Shown here in pieces: positions 1 through 7,982 of a stretch of DNA of 64,000 nucleotides. The position numbers were made by a program, and so were the translations under genes. The DNA comes from Proteus alimentorum. GTDB taxonomy: Bacteria > Pseudomonadota > Gammaproteobacteria > Enterobacterales > Enterobacteriaceae. The DNA lies in NCBI RefSeq assembly GCF_002607735.1, contig NZ_NBVR01000036.1, positions 62,001 to 126,000 of the forward strand, read 5' to 3'. Every line of letters begins with the position of its first letter. Positions within the stretch are counted from its first letter, which is position 1. The notes below the pieces were generated by a model. It did no database searches. It saw nothing but the letters and a program-made list of their open reading frames with translations, and was not told the DNA's origin.

Positions 1-133
1 ATGCGTCTGTATGGCAAACACCTGTATGGCTAACTTTTATGAGCACTTCACCCGCTTGAGGTGGCATTACATCAACTTCAACGATTTTTAAAGGTTCTCC
101 TGGTCCAAATGCGACCGCAGCACGAGATTTCAT
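1..133 (-). CDS. frmA: S-(hydroxymethyl)glutathione dehydrogenase, 5' end only
   Basis: Only the first 44 codons are in the window; the gene runs off the left edge. The translation begins [20 protein letters not shown] and includes GVCHTDA, the start of the catalytic zinc site of class III zinc-dependent alcohol dehydrogenases. The enzyme oxidises S-(hydroxymethyl)glutathione, formed from formaldehyde and glutathione, with NAD. It lies 19 bp downstream of frmR on the same strand, the usual frmRA order, so the two are probably one operon repressed by FrmR. The family call rests on the N-terminus alone. Confidence 0.85.
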   Translation of the reverse strand, partial: MKSRAAVAFGPGEPLKIVEVDVMPPQAGEVLIKVSHTGVCHTDA

Positions 134-152
134 GGTGTATCCTTTTTTGTTA

Positions 153-428
153 TTAACGCAGGTAAGTGCGGATAAGTGAAATGGCATCATCAACGGAATT
201 TTTTTGATCTTCAGGAGAAGCGACAGCATCCATAAGACCTTCACGTAAATGACTTTCGAGCACACCAGCCATCAGACCGTTGATAGCACCTCTGATGGCG
301 GCAATTTGTTGTAATACCTGACCGCATTCATTTTCATTTTCAAGCGCAGTTTCTAATGCAAGAAGCTGTCCTTTAATTTTTCTTACGCGAGTTAACGCGG
401 CTTTTTTTTCTGCTGGTGAGTGTGGCAT
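153..428 (-). CDS. frmR: Formaldehyde-responsive repressor FrmR (CsoR/RcnR family)
   Basis: A 91-residue all-helical repressor of the CsoR/RcnR/FrmR family. The N-terminal Pro2 follows the initiator Met and Cys35 lies in [17 protein letters not shown]; in the family, these two residues on neighbouring subunits are cross-linked by formaldehyde, which releases DNA. His60 in LESHLRE is the other conserved position. The length equals E. coli FrmR. The gene sits directly upstream of frmA and downstream of a GC-centred palindrome at 444-465, as expected for an autoregulated frmRA operon. Confidence 0.93.
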   Translation of the reverse strand: MPHSPAEKKAALTRVRKIKGQLLALETALENENECGQVLQQIAAIRGAINGLMAGVLESHLREGLMDAVASPEDQKNSVDDAISLIRTYLR

Positions 429-443
429 ACATGATCCTTTAAT

Positions 444-465
444 ATACTATGGGGGAGTATAGTAT
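444..465. promoter_or_regulatory. Probable FrmR operator
   Basis: A perfect inverted repeat, ATACTAT (444-450) and ATAGTAT (459-465), flanks an 8-nt G-rich spacer (GGGGGAGT). AT-rich arms around a G/C tract are the known architecture of CsoR/RcnR/FrmR operators. It lies 15 bp upstream of the frmR start codon. The assignment is inferred from architecture and position. Confidence 0.8.
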
Positions 466-627
466 CTAAAGGGATGTATGTACAGAGGGATTAATAAAGT
501 GTGGCGTGATGAGAATAAATAAAAAATGATGATGTGGAGAATGTTGATCTTTGAGAGCAGAGAAATAAGAAAAGAAGGGGGAAGAATGATGTGTAGAGAA
601 CAGATAGAAAAAATGAAGAGACAAAAA

Positions 628-656
628 CAAAAAAGACCCGCTATTGCGAGTCTTAT
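628..656 (-). terminator. Intrinsic terminator of the tRNA operon
   Basis: Read on the minus strand, AAGACTCGC and GCGGGTCTT pair around an AATA loop, followed by a T-rich tract. It lies 35 bp beyond the last tRNA-Leu gene. The interval 466-627 between frmR and this hairpin is AT- and purine-rich, and I see no gene in it. Confidence 0.8.
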
Positions 657-690
657 CTGTTGATTTCGTGATAAACACGTTAGTAATCAA

Positions 691-775
691 TGGTGCGGGA
701 GGCGAGACTTGAACTCGCACACCTTGCGGCGCCAGAACCTAAATCTGGTGCGTCTACCAATTTCGCCACTCCCGC
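691..775 (-). tRNA. tRNA-Leu(TAG), second copy
   Basis: 85 nt including encoded CCA. On the minus strand it begins GCGGGAGTGGCGAAATTGG, with anticodon TAG and a long class II variable arm. The gene body matches the copy at 1349-1433. It lies downstream of a terminator-like hairpin at 788-812, unlike E. coli, where the corresponding operon ends in tRNA-Gln. Confidence 0.96.
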
Positions 776-787
776 AACAACTTGGAG

Positions 788-812
788 AAAAAAAGACTCG
801 CTCAGCGAGTCT
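788..812 (-). terminator. Terminator-like hairpin inside the tRNA operon
   Basis: AGACTCG and CGAGTCT pair around a CTCAG loop. On the minus strand the stem is followed by seven T residues. It sits between the last tRNA-Gln (826-900) and the distal tRNA-Leu (691-775), so the distal gene depends on read-through or processing. The stem resembles the final hairpin at 628-656. Confidence 0.75.
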
Positions 813-825
813 CTCTTTCAAAATA

Positions 826-900
826 TGGCTGGGATACCAGGATTCGAACCTGGGAATGCCAGGATCAAAACCTGGTGCCTTACCGCTTGGCGATATCCCA
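826..900 (-). tRNA. tRNA-Gln(TTG), copy 4 in transcription order
   Basis: 75 nt with CCA, anticodon TTG. Acceptor strands TGGGATA and TATCCCA are fully paired, with an A-T pair at position 5:68. Intact cloverleaf. Confidence 0.96.
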
Positions 901-905
901 AAAAA

Positions 906-982
906 TGGTGGCTATGACGGGATTCGAACCTGTGACCCCAACATTATGAGTGTTGTGCTCTAACCAGCTGAGCTACATAGCC
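906..982 (-). tRNA. tRNA-Met(CAT), elongator
   Basis: 77 nt with CCA, anticodon CAT, beginning GGCTATGTAGCTCAGCTGG. The G-C first acceptor pair identifies elongator rather than initiator tRNA-Met. It matches the copy at 1441-1517. Confidence 0.95.
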
Positions 983-1014
983 ATATTGAATCTAGCTACC
1001 TTTCTTTTGAAAGA

Positions 1015-1089
1015 TGGCTGGGGTACCAGGATTCGAACCTGGGAATGCCAGGATCAAAACCTGGTGCCTTACCGCTTGGCGATACCCCA
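1015..1089 (-). tRNA. tRNA-Gln(TTG), copy 3 in transcription order
   Basis: 75 nt with CCA, anticodon TTG. Acceptor strands TGGGGTA and TACCCCA give a G-C pair at position 5:68. This is the E. coli-like acceptor form. Confidence 0.96.
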
Positions 1090-1246
1090 TCCGCTAATTC
1101 AATTGTCAACGCGCTAATTTATCAGAAATATGGCTGGGATACCAGGATTCGAACCTGGGAATGCCAGGATCAAAACCTGGTGCCTTACCGCTTGGCGATA
1201 CCCCATCCGCTAATTCAATTGTCAACGCGCTAATTTATCAGAAATA
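1090..1246. repeat. 116-bp tandem duplication (tRNA-Gln plus spacer)
   Basis: The 41-bp spacers at 1090-1130 and 1206-1246 are identical and each is followed by a tRNA-Gln gene. The repeat period is 116 bp (1131 to 1247). This is direct evidence of recent unequal recombination inside the tRNA operon. Confidence 0.9.
1131..1205 (-). tRNA. tRNA-Gln(TTG), copy 2, mixed acceptor
   Basis: 75 nt with CCA, anticodon TTG. The 5' acceptor strand is TGGGGTA but the 3' strand is TATCCCA, leaving a G-T (G-U) wobble at 5:68. It looks like a hybrid of the two other acceptor types and lies in a 116-bp tandem repeat with the next copy. Confidence 0.95.
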
Positions 1247-1321
1247 TGGCTGGGATACCAGGATTCGAACCTGGGAATGCCAGGATCAAAACCTGGTGCC
1301 TTACCGCTTGGCGATATCCCA
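1247..1321 (-). tRNA. tRNA-Gln(TTG), copy 1 in transcription order
   Basis: 75 nt with CCA, anticodon TTG. Acceptor strands TGGGATA and TATCCCA give an A-T pair at 5:68. It starts exactly 116 bp from the neighbouring copy, and the intervening spacer is repeated identically. Confidence 0.96.
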
Positions 1322-1348
1322 ACTGATAAATTCTTGACGAGGTTAAAA

Positions 1349-1433
1349 TGGTGCGGGAGGCGAGACTTGAACTCGCACACCTTGCGGCGCCAGAACCTAA
1401 ATCTGGTGCGTCTACCAATTTCGCCACTCCCGC
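1349..1433 (-). tRNA. leuW: tRNA-Leu(TAG), first copy
   Basis: 85 nt with CCA, anticodon TAG, class II variable arm. Its position right after the promoter-proximal tRNA-Met matches leuW in the E. coli metT-leuW-gln operon. Confidence 0.96.
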
Positions 1434-1440
1434 AAAAAGA

Positions 1441-1517
1441 TGGTGGCTATGACGGGATTCGAACCTGTGACCCCAACATTATGAGTGTTGTGCTCTAACC
1501 AGCTGAGCTACATAGCC
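1441..1517 (-). tRNA. metT: tRNA-Met(CAT), elongator, promoter-proximal
   Basis: 77 nt with CCA, anticodon CAT. First gene of the operon, 39 bp downstream of the -10 box at 1557-1562, equivalent to E. coli metT. Confidence 0.95.
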
Positions 1518-1549
1518 ATCTTTTTTTGCATAACCTTCGTCGGCGTTGC

Positions 1550-1585
1550 GGGGCGCATTATGCGTATTACAGACAAATCCGTCAA
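1550..1585 (-). promoter_or_regulatory. Stable-RNA promoter of the tRNA operon
   Basis: On the minus strand, -35 TTGACG (1585-1580), a 17-bp spacer and -10 CATAAT (1562-1557) are followed by a GC-rich discriminator, GCGCCCC. Such discriminators typify stringently controlled, growth-rate-regulated promoters. Apart from this promoter and the nag terminator, I see nothing coding in 1518-1927. Confidence 0.85.
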
Positions 1586-1789
1586 CTGCTTTTTGCATTA
1601 ATTTTCGAGAAACGTGTCCGTTTGCTCGATGGTTAATCATTTTGTCGAAAAAAGATCCAAAAAACAACCTTGTTGATGAAAAATATCTCAAAGAATAAGG
1701 CACAATAGTGTGTGAATAAAAAGAAAAAACAAAGCAGTAACAGAAATGAGGTTAAGTGAAAGAGGGCAAAGATGAAGAATAATAGACAT

Positions 1790-1833
1790 AAAAAAAGAAA
1801 TGAGGCGAAAAATTTACGCGACATTTCTTTTTC
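1790..1833 (-). terminator. Terminator of the nagBAC operon
   Basis: Inverted repeat AAAGAAATG / CATTTCTTT with an inner loop; on the minus strand it ends in a T-run. It lies about 95 bp after the nagC stop codon. The E. coli operon continues with umpH (nagD) here, which is absent. Confidence 0.7.
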
Positions 1834-1927
1834 TTTGGATATTACTGATTGAATTTTAGACTTATTTCACAGTAAAGGTCGAAAAAATATACATTCAACT
1901 CAAAAAGCATAATTTATCAACAATAAA

Positions 1928-3166
1928 TTACTTTTCTAAGAGCTGTTGAAGCAATTCTCCGTTAAGCATCGCGCGTTTAGTCAAGGCGAAAGCCCCTATG
2001 GCAGAACGATGATCAAGCTCTGATGTGACGACAGGAAGCTCTTCTCTGAATTCTTTTAATACTTGCGTATTAATACAACTTTGAATTGAGGGAAGTAAAA
2101 CCTCAGCTGCTTCAGTCAATTCACCCGCTAAAACCACTTTTTGTGGGTTAAACAGGTTAATAGCAATCGCAATAGCTTTACCTAAGTGTAAACCCACTTG
2201 TTTGATGGTTTCGACTGCTAACGGGTCATTTTTAACCGCAGCTCGACAAATATCTTGGATTTGGCACTGTGTTGGCGATAAATACTGGCTTGGATAACCT
2301 TGCTCTAATTGATAGCGCACTTTGGCTTCGATTGCCGTATTGGATGCAATCGTTTCTAAACAACCAAAATTACCACAATGACAACGTTCGCCTAGAGGAT
2401 CGATTTGAATATGGCCAATCTCCCCTAAGTTACCACGTTGGTTGAGCAGAATTTTATTATTAATAATAACACCAGCACCTGCACCACGATGGATCCGGAC
2501 GAGTAGCGAGTCTTCACAATCTCGTGTGGCACCAAAATAGTTTTCAGCGAGTGCAAGGCTTCGAATATCATGTCCAGCATAACAAGGCAGACTAAAGCGT
2601 TTTTCTAAGCTATTTACCAGAGCCCAATTATCTACTTTCATATGAGGCATATAACGAACAATGCCTTTATTTGGATCAACCAGACCGGGTAAGATCACGG
2701 AAATTGAAATAAGCTCACGAATGCGACGTTGATTTTGTTTAATAAAATCATCAATTGCATTGATGAGCAGGGCTTCAACTTCATTTTGAGTACTCTGTTC
2801 TAAAGGGTAGTGTTGCTCAATAATGACTTTGCCGCTCAGATCGTAAAGAGCGACGGTGGCATCATTACGTCCCAATCGCACACTGACGGTATTAAAATTA
2901 CGGTGTTCAACAATAATAGAAATTGCGCGACGTCCACCGGTTGATGCTTGTTGATCAACCTCTTTGATTAAGCCTCGTTCAAGCAACTGACGAGTAATTT
3001 TAGTCACACTGGCTGGCGCTAGTTGGCTTTGTTCGGCTATTTGGATACGGGATATCGGCCCGTGTTGATCAATCAGTCGATACACAATTGCACTGTTAAG
3101 TTGTTTAACAAGATCGATATTGCCAATTTGCGTTTCAGTGTTGTTATGACTCATCAGCATATACAT
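1928..3166 (-). CDS. nagC: N-acetylglucosamine repressor NagC (ROK family)
   Basis: About 410 residues, ROK family. The N-terminal winged helix-turn-helix (SRIQIAEQSQLAPASVTKIT) is nearly identical to E. coli NagC. The sugar-binding half has EIGHIQ and the zinc site CHCGNFGCLE. NagC binds GlcNAc-6-phosphate and represses nag and chiP transcription. Met codons at 3166, 3160 and 3154 are all in frame; alignment to E. coli favours the last (MSHNNTET...). It is the third gene of nagBAC, 7 bp after nagA, and its own product is expected to regulate the operon and nagE. Confidence 0.95.
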   Translation of the reverse strand: MYMLMSHNNTETQIGNIDLVKQLNSAIVYRLIDQHGPISRIQIAEQSQLAPASVTKITRQLLERGLIKEVDQQASTGGRRAISIIVEHRNFNTVSVRLGRNDATVALYDLSGKVIIEQHYPLEQSTQNEVEALLINAIDDFIKQNQRRIRELISISVILPGLVDPNKGIVRYMPHMKVDNWALVNSLEKRFSLPCYAGHDIRSLALAENYFGATRDCEDSLLVRIHRGAGAGVIINNKILLNQRGNLGEIGHIQIDPLGERCHCGNFGCLETIASNTAIEAKVRYQLEQGYPSQYLSPTQCQIQDICRAAVKNDPLAVETIKQVGLHLGKAIAIAINLFNPQKVVLAGELTEAAEVLLPSIQSCINTQVLKEFREELPVVTSELDHRSAIGAFALTKRAMLNGELLQQLLEK

Positions 3167-3173
3167 CCATTAG

Positions 3174-4334
3174 TTATTCAGTTATTTCGATACCATTGAC
3201 AAACGTTGTGCAAAGGTTAAAGTCCTTGTCGAAAGCAGCGAGGTTAGCAATTTTACCCGCTTCAATTGTCCCCAATTCTTTTTCCATTCCAATTGCACGA
3301 GCAGGATAAAGTGTAGCCATCCGCAATGTTTCATCTAATGGAATGCCGACATGGTTCACGCTATTTTTAATCGCACCAATCATGGTCAGTGATGATCCAC
3401 TTAATGTGCCATCTGCATCGACACAAAGGCCATTACGATAATATATGGTTTTACCTGCAAAAACGAAGCTATCCATCTCATTTTTACTAGGATCAAGCCC
3501 CGCTGGCGCAGTTGCGTCTGTGACTAAAAGTAATTTTTCACCTTTCAAACGCTTACTGTTACGAATATTTGCCCATGAAACATGTAAACCATCGGCAATG
3601 ATACCAGCATAAACCTCAGGTGTATCATAAATGGCGCCTACAAGCCCTGGGCCTCTACCTGTAATATAAGGCATTGCGTTGTAAAGGTGAGTCGATAATG
3701 AGATACCATTACGGAATCCTTTACGCGCTTCTTCATAAGTCGAATTGGAATGACCCGCAGAAACAATGATACCTGCTTTGATTAATTGACGAACATACTT
3801 TTCATCAACCATTTCTGGCGCAAGGGTGATTTTGGCGATGACATCAGCATTATCGCACAAATAGCTAATCATCTGAGCACTTGGCTGACGAATGAATTGT
3901 GGATCATGAGTCCCTTTTTTAATCACATTGATATAAGGGCCTTCTAAATGTAACCCCAACACTTTATTTTCATGTTTCTTCATATAAGCACGAGTTGCTT
4001 CAATGCCTATTTTCATCAATTCATCAGAACAGGTAATTAACGTTGGTAAATAGCTAGTGCAACCTAAACGTTCATTCGCTTTTTGCATAATTTCTAACGT
4101 TTCAACGGTCACATTTTCAGGCGTGTCATTAAATTGCACACCACCACAGCCATTAACCTGTAAATCGATAAAACCGGGAGAGACAATTGCACCTTTCATA
4201 TCACGAACAGTGATATCTTTTGGCAGTTGATCCTGTGGGCAAACCTGCTCAATACGGGAGCCGTTAATAATAATGGCGTAGTTTTCTAAACGGTCGTAAC
4301 CTGTATAAATAACAGCATTTGTTAAGGCAAACAT
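3174..4334 (-). CDS. nagA: N-acetylglucosamine-6-phosphate deacetylase
   Basis: 386 residues, amidohydrolase superfamily. It removes acetate from GlcNAc-6-phosphate to give glucosamine-6-phosphate. Visible motifs: [14 protein letters not shown] near the N-terminus (residue Q in the usual HxH position, as in E. coli-type NagA), LHLEGPYIN with the metal-binding Glu, [25 protein letters not shown], and [10 protein letters not shown] with the catalytic Asp. Length matches the E. coli enzyme (382). It follows nagB after 124 bp containing a hairpin. Confidence 0.96.
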   Translation of the reverse strand: MFALTNAVIYTGYDRLENYAIIINGSRIEQVCPQDQLPKDITVRDMKGAIVSPGFIDLQVNGCGGVQFNDTPENVTVETLEIMQKANERLGCTSYLPTLITCSDELMKIGIEATRAYMKKHENKVLGLHLEGPYINVIKKGTHDPQFIRQPSAQMISYLCDNADVIAKITLAPEMVDEKYVRQLIKAGIIVSAGHSNSTYEEARKGFRNGISLSTHLYNAMPYITGRGPGLVGAIYDTPEVYAGIIADGLHVSWANIRNSKRLKGEKLLLVTDATAPAGLDPSKNEMDSFVFAGKTIYYRNGLCVDADGTLSGSSLTMIGAIKNSVNHVGIPLDETLRMATLYPARAIGMEKELGTIEAGKIANLAAFDKDFNLCTTFVNGIEITE

Positions 4335-4375
4335 ACCTTTGTCTCCTGATAAGGGAAGTCAATCTAAAAAGCCGA

Positions 4376-4401
4376 TATCAGCCAGCAAATTCTGGCTGAT
4401 A
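4376..4401 (-). other. Hairpin between nagB and nagA
   Basis: Perfect 10-bp stem, TATCAGCCAG / CTGGCTGATA, with a 6-nt loop. No U-tract follows the stem directly, so it is more likely an RNA-processing or stability element that sets different nagB and nagA levels than a full terminator. Confidence 0.6.
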
Positions 4402-4458
4402 AGTAAGAGAGCTTAGCCTTTTCCGCTACTTAATCAGTAGGTACTTATTTTACTAAAC

Positions 4459-5265
4459 TTAGTCTTGGTATTTCTGACACTCTTGCGCTTCAATCTGTTG
4501 GAAATAACGCAATGTTTTTACTCGTAATTCCATTGTTGCAGGATCATCACACACTAAAATAGCTTTAGGGTGAAGTTGAACACAAGAAATCGTCCATAAA
4601 TGGTTAACAGCGCCTTCTGTTGCTGCATGTACTGCTTGTGCTTTATTAAAACCTGTTGCCAAAATCATTAATTCTTCAGCATCTAATAATGTGCCTACAC
4701 CAACGGTCAGTGCATATTTAGGAACATGATTAACATTATTGTCGAAGAAACGTGAATTTGCTAAGCGTGTATCTTCAGTTAGCGTTTTCATACGCGTGCG
4801 TGAAGAGAGTGATGACGCAGGTTCATTAAATGCAATATGACCGTCGTTACCTACCCCACCCATAAATAAATTGATTTTGCCGTAAGACTTGATTTTAGCC
4901 TCATAACGTTCGCATTCTGCTTGTGGATCTTCTGCATTACCGTTTAATAAATTGATATTTTCATCTTTAATATCAATATGATTAAAGAAGTTTTCATACA
5001 TAAAAGTACGATAACTTTGTGAATGATCTGATGGAATACCAACATATTCATCCATATTGAACGTCACAACGTGTTGGAAGCTGACTTTTCCTGCACGATG
5101 CAATTCAATTAACTCTTTATATGTCGCCAATGGCGTGCCACCAGTCGGTAAACCAAGTACGAAAGGGCGCTCTGCAGTTGGATTAAATGCGTTGATCTTC
5201 TCAACGATGTAATTTGCAGACCACTTACCAACTTGTTTTGCCGTGGATAGGGGGATTAACCTCAT
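4459..5265 (-). CDS. nagB: Glucosamine-6-phosphate deaminase
   Basis: 268 residues from the ATG at 5265, which aligns with E. coli NagB (MRLIPL...) and has GAGG seven nucleotides upstream; a longer in-frame start at 5289 is less likely. The enzyme converts glucosamine-6-phosphate to fructose-6-phosphate plus ammonia. Motifs: [13 protein letters not shown] (phosphate loop), FNMDEYVG with the catalytic Asp, and [17 protein letters not shown] with the catalytic His. First gene of nagBAC, divergent from nagE across a 479-bp control region. Confidence 0.96.
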   Translation of the reverse strand: MRLIPLSTAKQVGKWSANYIVEKINAFNPTAERPFVLGLPTGGTPLATYKELIELHRAGKVSFQHVVTFNMDEYVGIPSDHSQSYRTFMYENFFNHIDIKDENINLLNGNAEDPQAECERYEAKIKSYGKINLFMGGVGNDGHIAFNEPASSLSSRTRMKTLTEDTRLANSRFFDNNVNHVPKYALTVGVGTLLDAEELMILATGFNKAQAVHAATEGAVNHLWTISCVQLHPKAILVCDDPATMELRVKTLRYFQQIEAQECQKYQD

Positions 5266-5341
5266 AGTAACCTCATAGAAAAAAGACAAATCTGATAACT
5301 CAGTAACGTGTTATTTTATCGTGTGATTATCAGTGGCTCAT

Positions 5342-5471
5342 CTATACTCGTCATCCTTCACGTTGTAGCGGTGTTGGCTACGCTCAGCTACCCGAATCAC
5401 ATACATGAGTATACTCATTGGGGTATCTTTGCTTGCTGCCTACCTGCAACTCGAATGATTTAGAGTGTATA
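5342..5471 (-). repeat. ERIC (IRU) repeat element
   Basis: About 130 bp, with terminal inverted sequences TATACTC / GAGTGTATA and the ERIC-type core CTTGCTGCC...CTGCAACTCGAAT. It is the reverse complement in layout of the element at 20258-20384. ERIC elements are about 127-bp imperfect palindromes in enterobacterial intergenic regions. This one lies between nagB and the nagE CRP/NagC sites, probably within the nagB leader or promoter. Confidence 0.85.
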
Positions 5472-5589
5472 ACACGAATTTCTTTTCATTTTTAGCTGAT
5501 GATCGAAATGTCCCGCCAAAAGATATTTTTAATCATAAAATAAGCTTTCTGACTTAGCCAGCATTTCAGCTAAAAATTATACGATATTG

Positions 5590-5603
5590 GTGACTTAAAT
5601 CAC
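5590..5603 (+). promoter_or_regulatory. CRP site upstream of nagE
   Basis: GTGA-CTTAAA-TCAC, a perfect inverted core of the CRP consensus with AT-rich flanks. Its centre is about 60 bp upstream of the likely nagE transcription start, a class I activator position. CRP activates the divergent nag promoters in E. coli. Confidence 0.75.
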
Positions 5604-5614
5604 AAATTATGACT

Positions 5615-5649
5615 AATTAATTTGCGATACGAAATAATTTTTTTAGACT
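5615..5649 (+). promoter_or_regulatory. NagC operator overlapping the nagE promoter
   Basis: The quasi-palindrome centred on TTTGCGATACGAAA (about 5615-5640) has the AT-rich arms and paired CG steps of known NagC operators. A plausible -35 (TTGCGA, 5622-5627) and -10 (TAGACT, 5644-5649) spaced by 16 bp overlap it, so bound NagC would block polymerase. Assigned from architecture and position, not from a motif scan. Confidence 0.6.
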
Positions 5650-5744
5650 AAAAATGGAATTAAATAATTAGCTCATCAGTTTTATTATAAAATATGAATG
5701 AGTATGAATAAGATCCCGCATAGGGACTATCCAAGGGGGAGTTT

Positions 5745-7787
5745 GTGAATATTTTAAGTTATCTGCAGAAGATAGGGCGGGCGCTGATGGTGCCTGTTGC
5801 TACATTACCTGCAGCAGCAATTCTGATGGGGATTGGCTACTGGATTGACCCAGTAGGCTGGGGTGGCGATAACGCGCTTGCTGCCTTACTTATCAAATCT
5901 GGTGCTGCTATCATCGACAATATGTCAGTCTTGTTTGCCATTGGTGTTGCTTATGGTATGTCGAAAGACAAAGACGGCGCTGCTGCTTTAACCGGGTTTG
6001 TGAGCTTTTTAGTTGTTACAACACTGTGTTCACCGGCTGCGGTTTCAATGATTAAAGGTATCCCGTTAGCAGAGGTGCCTGTCGCATTTAGTAAAATAGA
6101 AAACCAGTTTGTGGGGATCTTAGTTGGTGTGCTTTCAGCTGAACTTTATAACCGCTTTAGCCAAGTAGAACTGCCTCTCGCACTCTCTTTCTTTAGTGGT
6201 CGACGTTTAGTCCCTATTTTAGCGTCATTCCTCATGATCATCGTCGCCTTTATTCTGATGTATATCTGGCCTGTAATTTATGGCGGGTTAGTCAGCTTTG
6301 GTGAAAGTATTAAAGATATGGGGGCATTGGGTGCAGGTATTTATGCATTCTTTAACCGTCTATTAATTCCAGTTGGTCTGCATCATGCGCTGAACTCAGT
6401 ATTCTGGTTTGACGTTGCTGGTATTAACGATATTCCTAACTTCTTAGCAGGTCAGCAAGCAATCGATTCTGGCTTAGCAACAGTGGGTGTAACAGGCCGT
6501 TATCAAGCCGGTTTCTTCCCAGTCATGATGTTTGGTTTGCCGGGTGCAGCACTGGCGATTTATCACTGTGCACGTAAAGAAAATAAAGCAAAAGTGGCTG
6601 GTATTATGATGGCAGGTGCTTTTGCAGCATTCTTCACGGGTATCACTGAACCACTTGAATTCTCATTTATGTTCGTGGCACCCGTGCTTTACGTTATTCA
6701 CGCATTTTTAATGGCAATCTCTGTTTATATTGCGGCAAGCATGGAGTGGATTTCAGGATTTGGCTTTAGTGCCGGCTTAGTGGATATGTTCTTATCATCC
6801 CGTAACCCACTGGCTGTGCATTGGTACATGCTGATTGTCCAAGGTATTGTTTTCTTCTTTATTTATTATGGTATTTTCCGTTTCACTATCACTAAATTCA
6901 ACCTGAAAACACCCGGTCGTGAAGATGAAGCTTCTGGAGATGAAACGGCAGATGGCTATAATGAAGATATCACCACAACGCCCGTAAATAGCAAAGAAGG
7001 TATCCAGCAAGAAGCGCGTCAATATATCGCGGCTATTGGTGGTTCTGATAATTTAACTGGTATTGATGCTTGTATTACCCGTTTACGTTTAAATGTAAAA
7101 GATGCCTCGGTTGTTAATGATGCCTATGCAAAACGCCTTGGTGCATCAGGTGTTATTCGCTTAAACAAACAAAGCGTTCAAGTGATTGTAGGTACGCGTG
7201 CTGAATTAGTCGCTAACGCTATGCGCGATGTATTAACACAAGGTCCTGTGCCGGCTTATGAAGGTGCTTCTGCTTCAACAGTTTCTACTGAAAAAGCACC
7301 CGTAAAACAAGCTAACGCCAATGCAAAAGTGTTACTTGAAATGATTGCACCTTTTGATGGTGAAGTGGTGGCATTGAAAGATGTGCCTGATGAAGCGTTC
7401 TCTAGTGGTGTTGTTGGTGATGGTGTGGCAATCAAACCAACCTCTAATATCGTGATGGCGCCTGCGACAGGTACTGTTGTTAAGATTTTTGATACAAACC
7501 ATGCATTTTGTATTGAGACTGACAATGGCGTTGAAATCATCGTGCATATGGGAATTGATACCGTTGCATTAGGCGGCAAAGGCTTCAAGCGTTTAGTTGA
7601 AGAAGGTGCGGACGTTAAAGTTGGTCAACCTATCTTAGAATTAGATCTTGAATATCTGAACGCGAATGCCAAATCGATGATAAGCCCTGTCATTGTTAGC
7701 AATATCGATGATTTTGATAAGATTGCTGAACAAGTTGCAGGTGTTGTGGTCGGAAATAAAACGGTTATCTACAACGTGTTAAAATAA
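5745..7787 (+). CDS. nagE: PTS N-acetylglucosamine transporter, EIICBA
   Basis: 680 residues from a GTG start preceded by AAGGGGGAG. It imports and phosphorylates GlcNAc at the inner membrane. Domain order: EIIC membrane domain (about residues 1-380; GITEPLEF motif), EIIB (about 425-500; phosphorylated Cys in DACITRLRLNV) and EIIA (about 535-680; HMGID active-site His region). Length is slightly above E. coli NagE (648), mainly from linker sequence between domains. Divergent from nagBAC. Confidence 0.97.
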   Translation: MNILSYLQKIGRALMVPVATLPAAAILMGIGYWIDPVGWGGDNALAALLIKSGAAIIDNMSVLFAIGVAYGMSKDKDGAAALTGFVSFLVVTTLCSPAAVSMIKGIPLAEVPVAFSKIENQFVGILVGVLSAELYNRFSQVELPLALSFFSGRRLVPILASFLMIIVAFILMYIWPVIYGGLVSFGESIKDMGALGAGIYAFFNRLLIPVGLHHALNSVFWFDVAGINDIPNFLAGQQAIDSGLATVGVTGRYQAGFFPVMMFGLPGAALAIYHCARKENKAKVAGIMMAGAFAAFFTGITEPLEFSFMFVAPVLYVIHAFLMAISVYIAASMEWISGFGFSAGLVDMFLSSRNPLAVHWYMLIVQGIVFFFIYYGIFRFTITKFNLKTPGREDEASGDETADGYNEDITTTPVNSKEGIQQEARQYIAAIGGSDNLTGIDACITRLRLNVKDASVVNDAYAKRLGASGVIRLNKQSVQVIVGTRAELVANAMRDVLTQGPVPAYEGASASTVSTEKAPVKQANANAKVLLEMIAPFDGEVVALKDVPDEAFSSGVVGDGVAIKPTSNIVMAPATGTVVKIFDTNHAFCIETDNGVEIIVHMGIDTVALGGKGFKRLVEEGADVKVGQPILELDLEYLNANAKSMISPVIVSNIDDFDKIAEQVAGVVVGNKTVIYNVLK

Positions 7788-7840
7788 ATTCTATATAGAT
7801 ATTTAATCCTCTATAAAGAGATGGTTAAATAAGACGATAA

Positions 7841-7876
7841 AACGGGGAGTCTTTCGAACTTCCCGTTTTTTTATCT
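7841..7876 (+). terminator. nagE terminator
   Basis: AACGGGGAGT and ACTTCCCGTT form a stem with one G-T pair, followed by seven T residues. Confidence 0.88.
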
Positions 7877-7955
7877 CTATTTTGATAAATATCTCAGGGG
7901 TGTATTTAGCTAAGGTATTTATGAAACCTGCTTATTGGATTATAGTGGGTTAATT

Positions 7956-7982
7956 ATGCGTTTTGCTTTGAGGAAAAAATGA
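7956..7982 (+). CDS. Eight-codon leader ORF overlapping the glnS start (speculative)
   Basis: ATG at 7956 opens a frame encoding MRFALRKK. Its TGA overlaps the glnS ATG in an ATGA arrangement, and the glnS ribosome site (GAGG, 7970-7973) lies inside it. Only a weak GTGGG precedes it. It could couple glnS translation to leader translation, or be chance. Confidence 0.25.
   Translation: MRFALRKK

Noticed and set aside
466-720. 84-residue minus-strand frame overlapping the tRNA-Leu gene
   Set aside because: Its first part is translated tRNA sequence and the rest is low-complexity; no family resemblance.
690-1703. Several short frames across the tRNA cluster
   Set aside because: They are translations of tRNA genes in various frames; repeated peptides reflect repeated tRNAs.
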